Shown here piece by piece: positions 43,815-54,241 of a DNA stretch of 64,000 bases. Origin of the DNA: Paenibacillus sp. V4I7. GTDB taxonomy: Bacteria > Bacillota > Bacilli > Paenibacillales > NBRC-103111. The position numbers were made by a program, and so were the translations under genes. The first letter of the stretch is position 1; the number at the start of each line of letters is the position of its first letter. The notes under the pieces are model-generated. The model worked only from the letters and a program-made list of their open reading frames with translations, did not search any database and was not told the DNA's origin. The stretch covers positions 4,960,001 to 5,024,000 of the forward strand of contig NZ_JAUSZD010000002.1 in NCBI RefSeq assembly GCF_030817275.1. Direction: 5' to 3'.

Positions 43815-46800
43815 CTATTGAATGGACAACAAGTATTGGGCATCCCGGAGCAAGTATTTAGCAGCTTCCGCAGAAATATGCTTTCCGCTTTGCGCCTTCA
43901 CCTCGTTCACGAAGGCAACCAGATTGTTCGTATCCAATTTGCTTTGCAAGCTGTTTGCGATACCCTCATTATCAATCCAATGGGTATTTGTAAACCGTGT
44001 TACTAATCCCTTTAAGGAATCGACGCTTGTCGTAGTTTGGAACGATATGATTTGGCTGCCCACGTTCCCTGCCAGATCGCTTGACGTTACGTTCAACGTA
44101 TGCGAACCGATCGGCAACGTATACAGGGGAATGGTTATCCCTTGCTGCACCCCATTGGTATCCAGCGTTACCGTAGTTTTGCTGCTGTCAACCCCGGACA
44201 AGTCATCGCTCAGCGTAACGATCGGCGTCACATCCCCAGTATCGCTGAACGTACCGTACACCAATCCGGAAACGGTGATTGTCGGCGCTGTCTTATCGAA
44301 CTTAACCGTTAGAGACTTCGCCTCTTCCACATTTCCCTTCAAGTCTGAGGAACGGTAATGCAACTGGTAATGGCCTTCCTGAACCAATTCAACCGGACCT
44401 GTGTAGACGATCCAATTGTTCCCGCCATCTAGACTGTATTCCACCCGTTTTACAACGCCCGAATAGCTGCCTGTAGCCGTCAAGGTCAATGTCGGTGCTG
44501 CGGTAAACCAACCGTCTTTTACGCTTTGTCCTTGAAGGTCCGCGACGGTAACAGGCGGAGTAACGTCAAGCTCTAACGCATCGATGGCTTGTTGTAAAGC
44601 TCTAACCTCGGCATCAAGCACAGCATAGGAGGTAATCGTGCCAAGCGCTGCTTGAGCTATGTCGATTGCCTGCTGCATGGCGGTGAAGGAGCTTACCGTG
44701 TAGGATCCATCGGCATTGCTAATGGCTTTAGCAGCTGCGATTAAACTTTCCAGCTCACTTTTGTTCACTTCACTGCTGGCTTTTACTTTGAACACAATGG
44801 TCATTGACTGGGCCTGAGCTTCACCGTCAGTTGCCGCGAATGTAACCTGATACGTTCCAGCACGCGGATTGCTCCAGGTAAACTTGCCGTCCTTCAGCTC
44901 ATATCTGGCTCCGGAAGGCAACGTTGTGTTCGAGATCGTTACCGCAACCGGATCTTTGTCCAAGTCGACGGTTTTGACCGGGAAGGAGACTGGGACGCCC
45001 TCTGTTACAGGCAAGGGATAATTCGGCAGCGAGAAGTTGTCAATCTGCGCCGACCAATTATTTTTTACTGGGCTGACCCCAGACACCTTGAGTCCCATCA
45101 TAGCGACACCAGCGTATACTGCCGCATCGTTCGGGATGCCGCCCAAAGATATAGTGCGAAGCGGAGTCGAATCGCCTTTGCCGTTGCCCCACGAGCTGTC
45201 AGCGTTCTGAACGTACCCTTTGATTTGATCGCCGGTGCGCACAATTCGCGCCCAATAAGGCGGTGTTTTTCCTTTAAAGTAAGCCGCGTCTCCTGATCCG
45301 TCAAAGATCCCTTTGCTGGAGCCGGCGCCTTTCACGCTGCGGAACGGAGCTGCCACTTTATAAGTACCCCAATCTGTATTAGCGGCGTCCGTCGTGAGGC
45401 CAGTCATCAAAAATCGTGGCGCGTCATCATAAACATCCTCCGTAACCGCCACTCCTGCATATCGGGCATTGTCCGCACTTAGAATCCGCGAGATCATTTC
45501 ACCGCCTTCATATAACGGGACGTAGTAGAAGAAAGGATGCTGTTCATGCACCAGCGAAGCGCCGGAAAGATCCATGTTTAAGGTAATCGTTCCGGTTTCG
45601 TTGTCCAGATTTCCTTGCGATGCGATCGTTCCGCTTGCGCTGCTTGCCGACACAGTATACTGGATTTGTTTGAAATCCACGATCGGCAGGAAGAACGGCG
45701 ACTTGTTCTGATAGGCCACATAAATATAAAGCGATTTTGTGACGGCGAACAACCCATTGCTCACCGTCAGGTCGATTCGATACGTATCGTTCGGAGTTCG
45801 ACTCATCTGACTTTTGGCCGGCGTCCATGTAAGTAGGCCGGTGCTGGCGTCAAACGATGCGCCGGCAGGAAGATTGCCGATCGAATAGAGCAGATTAAGG
45901 CCGGCAGGATCGACAACATTGAATCGGTAAGTTGCCCGGTCATTCGTTGTAAAGGTAATCGGTTGATCGGGAACGGTAATCATCGGCTTGCCTAAGACGC
46001 TAATTATGATCGATTGCGTATCCGCAGCGTTGTCGGTTTGCGCTTTGAAAGTAACCGTGTAAGACCCTCCGCTATCAGCTAACGGCGTCCAGTTGAATAC
46101 ACCGTTCACTAAGCTCATGCCAAGAGTTGCCGCACTCCATGCCGTACCGTCCTTCACGACGCTGTCGATGCTGTAGCTGATATTAGAAGTTCCGACCGAT
46201 GCAGCTTCGGCCGGTATGCTCGCTACATTTTCCAGATTAGCTCGGAGCCCGAAAGAAAGTGCGTTGCCGCCGACGACGGATTTGTTGCCGATCGGCTCGA
46301 GAATCGGAACATTCGTAGCGTCGTTATACACCTTGACGTTGATGCCCAGGCTTCCCGTAAAACTATTCGTGCCCGTTGCGTCCTTCGTCGTAAATACAAG
46401 TGAATTGTTGCCGATATTATCAGCCGTCGGCGTGAATACGATATTGCCCGTTGCAGCATCAAATGTCGCTCCCGCCGGCAATTGCGCCCCAATCGCTTGA
46501 ATATTACTGCCGCCAAAGGCGTCCGTCGCGGAGACATGGAAGCGTACAGTATCGCCGACTGAAACCGTAAGATCGGTTATGCCCGTCAAGGTTGAGGGCG
46601 TACCCCCGTTTCTCGGCGAAATGGCGATGTCCGGTACCGCGAATATCGGTGACGTATACAAGTAGTTGATGCTGTTATAGACCGTTCTATTGCCTAGCAC
46701 GAGACCCGCATAAATTTTGCTTCGCGTCTGCGTGGCGCCGCTTGCATCTTTGTAAGTAAGATCCAAGGCCTTGGTCGATCCGATTTGCGTCCAGTTCGTC

Positions 46801-49800
46801 GGATAGGCCGTTTCCTCCACTTTGGCCACGCCTAACGATTCATACGTGCCCGCAGGCGCTAATGAATAATAAGCGGAATAGTTGCCACCATTCAATATAA
46901 TTTTCAGCCAGACGTCTCCCACCGCAATTTTCGGTGTCGTAGACAGATCAAAGGAGAGACCGGTATCCGACTTGTTTATGCCGCTTTGTATCCAGGTGTC
47001 GCCACTTGCAACCGCATTGATCGCATACTTCGAGTAATTATCCAGCGTGTTGCGGAGCATCAATCCGATTCGTGATCCGACTTTGAGCGAGCTGTTGTAG
47101 ATGCTGGTCGGAACTTTGGTAATAAAAGTGTAGTTCATCTTCGGATCGATTTCCTGATAAGTGAAATGGTATTTATTATATTCATCCGTCGGACCAATCA
47201 AAATACCGTTGCCAAGCGACGATAACGTGACTTTGTTGCCATTAACGGTCGTCGCGCCGTATTGGAACTCGTTCCAGCCCGCTTCTTTCCATGGAGTAGC
47301 AATCGGGATAGCGCCGGACGTGTCTACCGGCGGAACGCCAACGCCGCCGCTGACCACGACAGGATCGGAAAATTCGCCGTTTACCCCGTTGCTATCGAAA
47401 GCGACCACTTTATAGTAAATGGTTTTGCCGGTTGAAAGGCCGCTATCCGTATATTTATTGCCGGTAATATATTGACCGACAAGCCCCCATTTCGAATCCG
47501 CACCCGGGTTAACCGGCGGATCCGTCTTGCTGGCCGCCTCGTCGAACGTTCGGTAAACGTTGAATTTTACGGCTCCTCGAGGGTATAACCAGGAAAGGTT
47601 GACAGTGCCGTTGGCAGCTGCATAGGACGGATAAACCTTGCCCGGACCAACGAGTGCGCCTGCAGCCGTCAACTGAATATCGCTGAATTGTGCGGCTTTT
47701 GCCGAGGCGACCCCAACATAAAGCGAATCCGCCGTCGGCACCCACGCTGCTTTCAGCTTTTCCCAAGTCGAACCGTCTGCTGAAATGGAAGGGTATACAT
47801 ATTGTCCATGGCGCTCGACTTTCAGGTAATAGCTGCCGTCAGCACTTTTGGTCGAAGCGGCTCCGCGAATCGTCGGCGGCATGTAGTTGTCGTAAACGTT
47901 GTAGCCGTCAGCCAGAAAATCGTAAATCGGAATCACATTCGGATATTGTCTGAAGGTGATGTAATAATTCCCGTCACGATCGACCGTGAAGATCAAGCCA
48001 CGCGAATCGGTAACCAACTGCCCGTTCGAAGCTTCCTTCACCATAATGCCCGTATTCCCAAGCGCATTGTCCGAAGAAACTTTAGCCGAGAACGCAAAGT
48101 CGCTGGTTACCCCGCTTGAGCCTTGCACAAAATTCGTCCGATATGCGAACGCGTAGTCCGGCAATGCCTCCAGGACGCTTTTGCTTGCGTCTTTTTTGTC
48201 ATAGGTGATTTGATCGACCATGTTAATGGTTTTGTTCGTGCCTTCTCCGGTCATTGTAATCGAACCGTCCGCGCCGGCCAAAACGCCGATTCCTGTATCG
48301 ACGCCGTCCATATTGGCAGCCGACCAGGTTCCATTAATAGCTCCGGATGCAACCTGAACTTTGGTATAAACGGAATCATATCCGGTTATGCCTGAGCTGG
48401 ACACACCGCGTACTTTGTAATAGTACGTTTTTCCATTCTCTGCAGCCGTGTCCAAAAAGTGGTTCATGTACCTGTCAACCTGCGCGATTACGTTGTAGGT
48501 GCTTCCAGCGTCGTCCGAACGAAGGACATCGTAATGTCCCGTTGTTCCGGCAGCGTGCAACCAACTGAGCGCCGCCCTGCCGTTCGCAGCGGTTGCCGTA
48601 ACGAATCTTGACGAGTCCGGCACATCGTTCACGACCTGCGAATTCAATCGCAGAACAACCGCCGTACCCGGTTGAACCGCAACCTTGTTTCCGGGTTTTA
48701 CGGGCAATGATTGCTGGGATATCACATCGTATACGGTGCCAGCCATGTACGACGAAGGCAGGATCACATCGTAAACCTTCGCATCTCCAATCTTATCTGC
48801 CGTATGGTTTAAGGCGATCATGTAGTTTCCGTACTGCACGGAATAAAATTGAGCAAAGGCGGAATAGCCGCTTCCAGTACGGTCCGGATTAATGTTATAC
48901 TTCAAATCCTTTTCAAAGGCTTGCTCCGGAATCGGCACAATAGCGCCGGCGACGGCCAGCCTCGCTCCGTCGATCGGAGGAGTGCTGTCATCGTAAGCGA
49001 TGTCAAACTGAGCCCAATCCGGCTTCGTATTCCAATAGCCCGACGGCGCATATTGAACGTTCGGGGCCAGGGAAAGCATGACATCATTGTCCGGCGTTAC
49101 GACATGCATTCTTGCAAGACCGTTCAGTCCGGGATTCGAACGCCGGGTGAAGCTGACGAACATAACGTTGTTGCCGTCCCGAGCGGCAACCAGGCCATTT
49201 TCGGCGTCAACAAAGCCATGCTGCTGTACACTGTTGATATAGTCCTGCGAATATGTCCCTTGCTGTTTGCCGTCGCCCCTCTCGCCAGGCAGCAGCCAAT
49301 CGGTGTTGCTCATCGGCAGTAAGACACCTTTCCAGTTTGCGGGATCGGATGCATACAAATAATCAAGCAGAAGACTCTGGTCCCTTACGTTCTTACTGCT
49401 CGCAAACGGATCATTGAGAAAGAAATGATCCAGGAACATCTGCTGAGCGTAGCCAACGGCATTAGTGGCATATTGTTTGTATTTACTCCATTCGCTTCCT
49501 GCATATCGGTCGGCATGCGCATTCAAATACCTTTCAAATCCGACGTATATCAGCTGCTTTTCTTCATCCAGGACACTTTGATAAGCAAGGCCGCCCGGAT
49601 AGTCGGGTCCCCTGGACTCGATGACCCCTTCGACTCTCATTGCCCGGTTCATATTATCGTCCAGACCTTGGTATCTCATGTTAGCGCGGGCGTTTGAGAT
49701 CTCCAACGCCTTTTTCAGCAGCTTGTCGTCGTAGGTAGCGCGCCATTCCTCTTGAACAAGATCCGTATGCTCGCCATAATGGGCGGCATACTGGGGTTCT

Positions 49801-51626
49801 CTGGATAGACCGGCCTCCGTAATATTCAAATATCGGTCACCCCATTGCTTCGCACTCGGGCCGATATAATTTCGGTTGCCGTCATATTGGGTCGCATCGT
49901 TGAAAGCGGCCAAATTATTGACCACAAGGGTCGTTCCGGAATTGTTGTCGTTTAATTCCACTAAGCCATTCACGGTATCATGGCCAAGCCATGGCGTAAT
50001 GCCGGCGCCTTCATAAAGGAATCGCAGCGAGGAATTATAATTCTCCGCCACTTTTGATCCCAAGGCGATTAAGCCCAGATTCGATTTGAACATGCCGTAC
50101 TTTTGAAATGCGTTCTGATTCGTTAAATAGTTCCCCAAAGAACTGTGCGTTCTGGCATAGCTCAGGTTCATGAAGAAAAGCTCCTGCCAACCGACAAATC
50201 GCGTCGTCCTTTTCGCATGGGCAAGAACGTTCAAATCCGAATTGACGCCTGTTTGCGCGTATTGAGCTGTATAGAAGACGGGGTCCGTATTTGTGAATGT
50301 GAAAGCTCCGTTCTTTGCCGTTCCGCCTGCGTTTACGTTGCCGATTTTCACAGTTGTCCAATCCACTTCCGTATTGCCCTGAAGCCATTTTTGAAAGCTG
50401 GATGTCATTCCGTTTGCCCTGTCTGCATCGGTCAACCGATATTTTGGTACGTAGCCCGTTGCGTCGTCAGCCAAATATGCGGAGCCGAACAGTCCTTGCC
50501 CGCCAGCGGTATCCTCGGACAAGAAGAGGTTGTACACGGTCCAGAGCGCTTCGCCGCCGTATTTGAAAAACCCGCCCCATTCCGCCTGATGAGGCTTTCT
50601 GATTGAAGCCGGATCATTCAAATAGTAGGTGACATATTGGTCGATACCTAGACGAATGCGATCAAGCATCTTGTCACGGACCTCGTTGGAGGTTTGCGGC
50701 GTGAAGTCGTAGCTTGCGTAAGCTCTGTATTCATCTTTCAAATAATTGGAAAATGTTCTAATCTGCATCGTCTGCAAATCGTTGCCTGAAACATTGGAAA
50801 AAAACTTGGTATTATCATTTAAATAACCGGATACAAAGCTTTGGGAGGAAGCAATAAAATTGTTGGCAAAAGCGACCGCTTCGGATGACTGGCTATCCAA
50901 GTCGCTCCCTGCTCGGGGCGCGATCGAGGCCGTATCCAAGGTACCCTTCTCCAGCAAACCATCGGGAAGACTGCTTGTCACGGTTGTATAACCCGCGTAG
51001 AAAGCTTTCGATTTTTTCCCTGCGAACGTTTGATTGTAAAAAGAGTTGAAACTTCCCATGCCGTAAGTGTAAAACTCCGCCGTCGTTCTGATGGTTAGCG
51101 TGAGCTCCGTTTTCCCTTTCGTCAGTTCTAGCGGGAGGTTGATCGTGGAGTAGCTGAATCGGTCGGGAATAATCGGATGCAAGCCAAAGGCAGGGCTGTT
51201 CATCGTTTTGTACAGCGGTTGCCAGTCGCCTTCATGCTGAATAGCCAGCCTTTCCCCGTTCACATACAGCATGGTAATACCGTAACCCAAATCGGACCCC
51301 CACGTTTTTAAGGTAAAATAGTTCTGCATATCGGGATCTACCTTCATGTTAAATGTTAAATCACCGCCTAAATATGGATTATCCAACGATGGCAAGGCTA
51401 CCCTTGCCGATTCGCCTTTAGCGCCAGTTATCTCCGATGTATAGGTACCGGTAAATCCATGAGCTTGTTCCGAAGTTTCATCACCGAATGCAATCGTATC
51501 GACGATTGGACTTGACCCCGTCTGGGCAGTGTCGATACTGTCCGCAAATGAAACCGCTGTCAAATTACTGAATGAAAGTATAATTGTCAGTACAAATGCC
51601 AGGCTGTTCTTCCATTTCAAACGCAT
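43815..51626 (-). CDS. Giant secreted multidomain protein (2603 aa), putative polysaccharide-active enzyme of unknown family
   Basis: Signal peptide 1-29 (ALA-type cleavage after AVSFA). About 35-1050 is a region I cannot assign: a beta-rich start (YLGGDLTFNMKVDPDMQNYF), a long helical stretch (residues 250-760) and a beta-rich end (VVAARDGNNVMFVSFTRRSN), resembling the toroid-plus-sandwich layout of several polysaccharide lyases. Then FN3 (about 1055-1140), a DUF1349/LamG-like sandwich (1150-1360), FN3, a second sandwich, several Ig/cadherin-like putative-Ig modules (1700-2050), another sandwich and Ig, a FIVAR helical domain (about 2318-2385), two Ig-like domains and a C-terminal FIMAH domain (2533-2603). 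No sortase or SLH anchor. It is the last gene of the LplB/YtcP/LplA-type operon, so its products are likely imported by that transporter. Confidence 0.8.
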   Translation of the reverse strand: MRLKWKNSLAFVLTIILSFSNLTAVSFADSIDTAQTGSSPIVDTIAFGDETSEQAHGFTGTYTSEITGAKGESARVALPSLDNPYLGGDLTFNMKVDPDMQNYFTLKTWGSDLGYGITMLYVNGERLAIQHEGDWQPLYKTMNSPAFGLHPIIPDRFSYSTINLPLELTKGKTELTLTIRTTAEFYTYGMGSFNSFYNQTFAGKKSKAFYAGYTTVTSSLPDGLLEKGTLDTASIAPRAGSDLDSQSSEAVAFANNFIASSQSFVSGYLNDNTKFFSNVSGNDLQTMQIRTFSNYLKDEYRAYASYDFTPQTSNEVRDKMLDRIRLGIDQYVTYYLNDPASIRKPHQAEWGGFFKYGGEALWTVYNLFLSEDTAGGQGLFGSAYLADDATGYVPKYRLTDADRANGMTSSFQKWLQGNTEVDWTTVKIGNVNAGGTAKNGAFTFTNTDPVFYTAQYAQTGVNSDLNVLAHAKRTTRFVGWQELFFMNLSYARTHSSLGNYLTNQNAFQKYGMFKSNLGLIALGSKVAENYNSSLRFLYEGAGITPWLGHDTVNGLVELNDNNSGTTLVVNNLAAFNDATQYDGNRNYIGPSAKQWGDRYLNITEAGLSREPQYAAHYGEHTDLVQEEWRATYDDKLLKKALEISNARANMRYQGLDDNMNRAMRVEGVIESRGPDYPGGLAYQSVLDEEKQLIYVGFERYLNAHADRYAGSEWSKYKQYATNAVGYAQQMFLDHFFLNDPFASSKNVRDQSLLLDYLYASDPANWKGVLLPMSNTDWLLPGERGDGKQQGTYSQDYINSVQQHGFVDAENGLVAARDGNNVMFVSFTRRSNPGLNGLARMHVVTPDNDVMLSLAPNVQYAPSGYWNTKPDWAQFDIAYDDSTPPIDGARLAVAGAIVPIPEQAFEKDLKYNINPDRTGSGYSAFAQFYSVQYGNYMIALNHTADKIGDAKVYDVILPSSYMAGTVYDVISQQSLPVKPGNKVAVQPGTAVVLRLNSQVVNDVPDSSRFVTATAANGRAALSWLHAAGTTGHYDVLRSDDAGSTYNVIAQVDRYMNHFLDTAAENGKTYYYKVRGVSSSGITGYDSVYTKVQVASGAINGTWSAANMDGVDTGIGVLAGADGSITMTGEGTNKTINMVDQITYDKKDASKSVLEALPDYAFAYRTNFVQGSSGVTSDFAFSAKVSSDNALGNTGIMVKEASNGQLVTDSRGLIFTVDRDGNYYITFRQYPNVIPIYDFLADGYNVYDNYMPPTIRGAASTKSADGSYYLKVERHGQYVYPSISADGSTWEKLKAAWVPTADSLYVGVASAKAAQFSDIQLTAAGALVGPGKVYPSYAAANGTVNLSWLYPRGAVKFNVYRTFDEAASKTDPPVNPGADSKWGLVGQYITGNKYTDSGLSTGKTIYYKVVAFDSNGVNGEFSDPVVVSGGVGVPPVDTSGAIPIATPWKEAGWNEFQYGATTVNGNKVTLSSLGNGILIGPTDEYNKYHFTYQEIDPKMNYTFITKVPTSIYNSSLKVGSRIGLMLRNTLDNYSKYAINAVASGDTWIQSGINKSDTGLSFDLSTTPKIAVGDVWLKIILNGGNYSAYYSLAPAGTYESLGVAKVEETAYPTNWTQIGSTKALDLTYKDASGATQTRSKIYAGLVLGNRTVYNSINYLYTSPIFAVPDIAISPRNGGTPSTLTGITDLTVSVGDTVRFHVSATDAFGGSNIQAIGAQLPAGATFDAATGNIVFTPTADNIGNNSLVFTTKDATGTNSFTGSLGINVKVYNDATNVPILEPIGNKSVVGGNALSFGLRANLENVASIPAEAASVGTSNISYSIDSVVKDGTAWSAATLGMSLVNGVFNWTPLADSGGSYTVTFKAQTDNAADTQSIIISVLGKPMITVPDQPITFTTNDRATYRFNVVDPAGLNLLYSIGNLPAGASFDASTGLLTWTPAKSQMSRTPNDTYRIDLTVSNGLFAVTKSLYIYVAYQNKSPFFLPIVDFKQIQYTVSASSASGTIASQGNLDNETGTITLNMDLSGASLVHEQHPFFYYVPLYEGGEMISRILSADNARYAGVAVTEDVYDDAPRFLMTGLTTDAANTDWGTYKVAAPFRSVKGAGSSKGIFDGSGDAAYFKGKTPPYWARIVRTGDQIKGYVQNADSSWGNGKGDSTPLRTISLGGIPNDAAVYAGVAMMGLKVSGVSPVKNNWSAQIDNFSLPNYPLPVTEGVPVSFPVKTVDLDKDPVAVTISNTTLPSGARYELKDGKFTWSNPRAGTYQVTFAATDGEAQAQSMTIVFKVKASSEVNKSELESLIAAAKAISNADGSYTVSSFTAMQQAIDIAQAALGTITSYAVLDAEVRALQQAIDALELDVTPPVTVADLQGQSVKDGWFTAAPTLTLTATGSYSGVVKRVEYSLDGGNNWIVYTGPVELVQEGHYQLHYRSSDLKGNVEEAKSLTVKFDKTAPTITVSGLVYGTFSDTGDVTPIVTLSDDLSGVDSSKTTVTLDTNGVQQGITIPLYTLPIGSHTLNVTSSDLAGNVGSQIISFQTTTSVDSLKGLVTRFTNTHWIDNEGIANSLQSKLDTNNLVAFVNEVKAQSGKHISAEAAKYLLRDAQYLLSIQ

Positions 51627-51676
51627 AACCCCATTCCTCCTTGTTCAGTTGATATTTCATAATTAACTTGAGGGAA

Positions 51677-51707
51677 AACTGTCGTAAGGAAATCTCTTAC
51701 GACAGTT
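51677..51707 (-). promoter_or_regulatory. Intercistronic hairpin between SBP and giant gene
   Basis: AACTGTCGTAAG and CTTACGACAGTT form a perfect 12-bp stem with a 7-nt loop; only a short TTTT follows on the minus strand. It may be a leaky terminator that keeps the giant gene at lower expression than the binding protein, or an mRNA stabiliser. Confidence 0.6.
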
Positions 51708-51716
51708 CTTCTCGTG

Positions 51717-53261
51717 TTATTTCTTCGAAGCCAGGAATGCGTCGATTTGTTTTTGCATTTCAGTTTGAATTTTCTTCACGGCAGAAGCCGCTTCCGATTT
51801 ATACTTATCCCAATAAGTTTGGGAATCAGCAACACCGATATAAATTGGATCCATGTATTTGTCGCGGATTGTATTCAGCTGAGCGACTTCATTAGAAACA
51901 GGTGCCGGATCAAACGTAAATCCGGCTAATTTGCTTGGCGTGAAGTTGTCGCCATTCGCCGTAAACTTGTTCAGCGCAATCGTATCTGCTCCAAGTCCTT
52001 GATCGTAACGATCTAGCGTCGGATTCCAGATCCACGCATAAGGGAACCAAGCATAATCGTTATTCAGCTTTTTATACTGATCTTCGCCAACAGGCTCCCA
52101 ATTCTTCCCTTTAATTCCGTAAGCAAGCAGGTCGTAGTTGTCCTTTTGCTGCGTCCAGTTTAAGAATTGGATGGCGCGTTCTTTGTTTTTGCTGACATGC
52201 GTCAAAGCAAGGAAGTTCCAGGCCTGGAAGTCGGAGATGTTGGCGCCCTTTTCCTTTTTGAAGAACGTTACTGCTTCTACATCTCCGTTCACGCTTTTCT
52301 TCACGGCAGCAGCATCGTCTGCGTTCACACCGAAATCATTTGCATTTAAAATAGCTGCTTTACCGGCCTTGAATTCTGCTTTGTAATCTTTGACGGACAG
52401 CACATCCTGATACATCAGCTTATCCTGATAAAGCTTTCTTGCATCTGTAATCCAGCTCCAGACGGTCGGATCCATTTGATCGAACATGTTGTATACCTTA
52501 CCGTCATTGTTTTTCAAGAAGAGAACGCCGTTAGTTCCGATTTGCGTATCACCGATGTGGGTATCGTAGTCGAATACTTTTCGGAAGTTCCCCCAGTCCA
52601 TCGCTCCTTTGTTCGTGATAATAGGGGCAATATTCGGCTCTTTCTCCTTAATCACTTTTGCGAAAGCAATCATATCATCGTACGTCTTGATCGGAGCGAC
52701 GCCATGCTTCTCTCTCAAATCTTTACGGATGTAAAATACACGGCCTTGATAATAAGAATTGCTAAGAGGTATGGCCATAATTTTGCCGTTGTATTTGTTG
52801 GCGTTCCACATTTGCTCGGATCTTGTTTTCAAGATGTCCGATCCGTATTGCTTGAGCAGATCATCCAAAGGCTCGTAGTAATTTGCGGCAATCATTTGAT
52901 TCAGGTGAACCCACGGAGCGTCGAAGACCAGATCCACATCCTCGCCTGATGCCAGCGTCACCTGCGTTTTCTGTCCGATATCGGAGAAAGGAATGAACAC
53001 GACATTTAATTTCACGTTCAGCGTATCCGCCATCCGCTTTTCCGCTTCCGCAATTACTGCATCAAAGTCTTTCGGACGATCACCTGGAATCATAATTTTA
53101 AGGGTTACCGGATCATTTTTCTTCGCAGCCGGAGTTTGCTGGGCACCTGCCGATTGGGGTGAACTTGCCTGTGGTTGAGCCGCTTTATCTCCAGTGCTGC
53201 AACCAGCCAAAAGCGACATAACCGTAACCGCTGTAATTCCTATACTGTACCATTTTTTCAT
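51717..53261 (-). CDS. LplA-type extracellular sugar-binding lipoprotein
   Basis: 514 residues. Signal MKKWYSIGITAVTVMSLLAG-C with lipobox LLAGC, an Ala/Gln/Ser-rich tether, then a large SBP fold: TLKIMIPGDRPKDFDAVIAE, ASGEDVDLVFDAPWVHLNQM, FYIRKDLREKHGVAPIKTYD, AIQFLNWTQQKDNYDLLAYG. Length over 500 places it with LplA/YtcQ-type proteins that serve complex oligosaccharide importers. It follows the two permease genes, opposite to the gene order of the arabinan cluster. Terminator-like hairpin after the stop. Confidence 0.92.
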   Translation of the reverse strand: MKKWYSIGITAVTVMSLLAGCSTGDKAAQPQASSPQSAGAQQTPAAKKNDPVTLKIMIPGDRPKDFDAVIAEAEKRMADTLNVKLNVVFIPFSDIGQKTQVTLASGEDVDLVFDAPWVHLNQMIAANYYEPLDDLLKQYGSDILKTRSEQMWNANKYNGKIMAIPLSNSYYQGRVFYIRKDLREKHGVAPIKTYDDMIAFAKVIKEKEPNIAPIITNKGAMDWGNFRKVFDYDTHIGDTQIGTNGVLFLKNNDGKVYNMFDQMDPTVWSWITDARKLYQDKLMYQDVLSVKDYKAEFKAGKAAILNANDFGVNADDAAAVKKSVNGDVEAVTFFKKEKGANISDFQAWNFLALTHVSKNKERAIQFLNWTQQKDNYDLLAYGIKGKNWEPVGEDQYKKLNNDYAWFPYAWIWNPTLDRYDQGLGADTIALNKFTANGDNFTPSKLAGFTFDPAPVSNEVAQLNTIRDKYMDPIYIGVADSQTYWDKYKSEAASAVKKIQTEMQKQIDAFLASKK

Positions 53262-53334
53262 TTTTTTACTTCCTCCCTTTTTAGACCTTCCACAACTATA
53301 TGCTCAGCCGGCATTAGAATCCGGGGGAACAACA

Positions 53335-54228
53335 TTAACCTTTAATAGCTCCAACGGTCAGGCCGCTGACAAAATATTTTTGTACGAAAGGGTACATAAG
53401 TACGATCGGTCCAATCGTCAAACAGACTGTCGCCAATTGCACGATATTGGTAGGAGCTGACACATTGTAGGACGTACTGCTTCCTGATACGTAGGAAGAA
53501 ACATTCAAGTTGGAGATCAGTTGGCGGATCATCATTTGCAGCGGGTGCAATTTGTAATCGTCGATGAAGAGTAGTGATAACCACCAGTCATTCCAATACT
53601 GCAGAGCGTAAAACAGCGTAATCGTAGCAATCGCCGGCGCGGTGACGGGCAAGATAATTTTATAAAAAATCCGAATTTCTCTTGCTCCATCAATCGTTGC
53701 AGATTCATTAATTTCATACGGTAATGTCCGATAAAATGAAACGAGAATAAACGCATAAAACGGATTTAACAAATAAGGTAGAATGAGTGCCCAAACCGAA
53801 TCCTTCAAATGCAGCCAATTCGCGATCAGCATATAGAATCCGACCAAACCGGCTCCAAAAACCATCGTAAAGTACGTAAGGAATGAAAGGATATTCCGGT
53901 ACTTGACTTTACGGTTCGCAAGCACATAAGCAAACATCGCAGTGACCATAACGGAAAGCGCGGTTCCTATGGCAGTGACCAAAATCGAAATTCGGTAGCT
54001 GCGGAAAATTTGATCTCCTTCTAAAATGAATCGATACGCATCTAAGGTAAGATTGCTTGGCCACAACTGATATCCATGTGCCAAAAAGCTGGCCTCCGAA
54101 GCAAAGGAATCAATAAATACCAACCAGAATGGAACCAGACAAAACAAAGTAAATAGCAAAATAATGACGTTCATGCTGAGTCCGAACGTTTTTTCGCTAA
54201 GTGATCGGGTTTTCAGTAAAGGCTTCAA
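53335..54228 (-). CDS. Carbohydrate ABC permease, YtcP type
   Basis: 297 residues, six membrane spans; the coupling loop reads YEINESATIDGAREIRIFYK and the C-terminus VQKYFVSGLTVGAIKG is characteristic of YtcP/LplC-type permeases. TTG start with GGAGGT upstream, 13 bp after the LplB-type gene. No ATPase in the operon: a shared MsmX-like ATPase is expected elsewhere. Confidence 0.93.
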   Translation of the reverse strand: MKPLLKTRSLSEKTFGLSMNVIILLFTLFCLVPFWLVFIDSFASEASFLAHGYQLWPSNLTLDAYRFILEGDQIFRSYRISILVTAIGTALSVMVTAMFAYVLANRKVKYRNILSFLTYFTMVFGAGLVGFYMLIANWLHLKDSVWALILPYLLNPFYAFILVSFYRTLPYEINESATIDGAREIRIFYKIILPVTAPAIATITLFYALQYWNDWWLSLLFIDDYKLHPLQMMIRQLISNLNVSSYVSGSSTSYNVSAPTNIVQLATVCLTIGPIVLMYPFVQKYFVSGLTVGAIKG

Positions 54229-54241
54229 ACGGGTCTACCTC

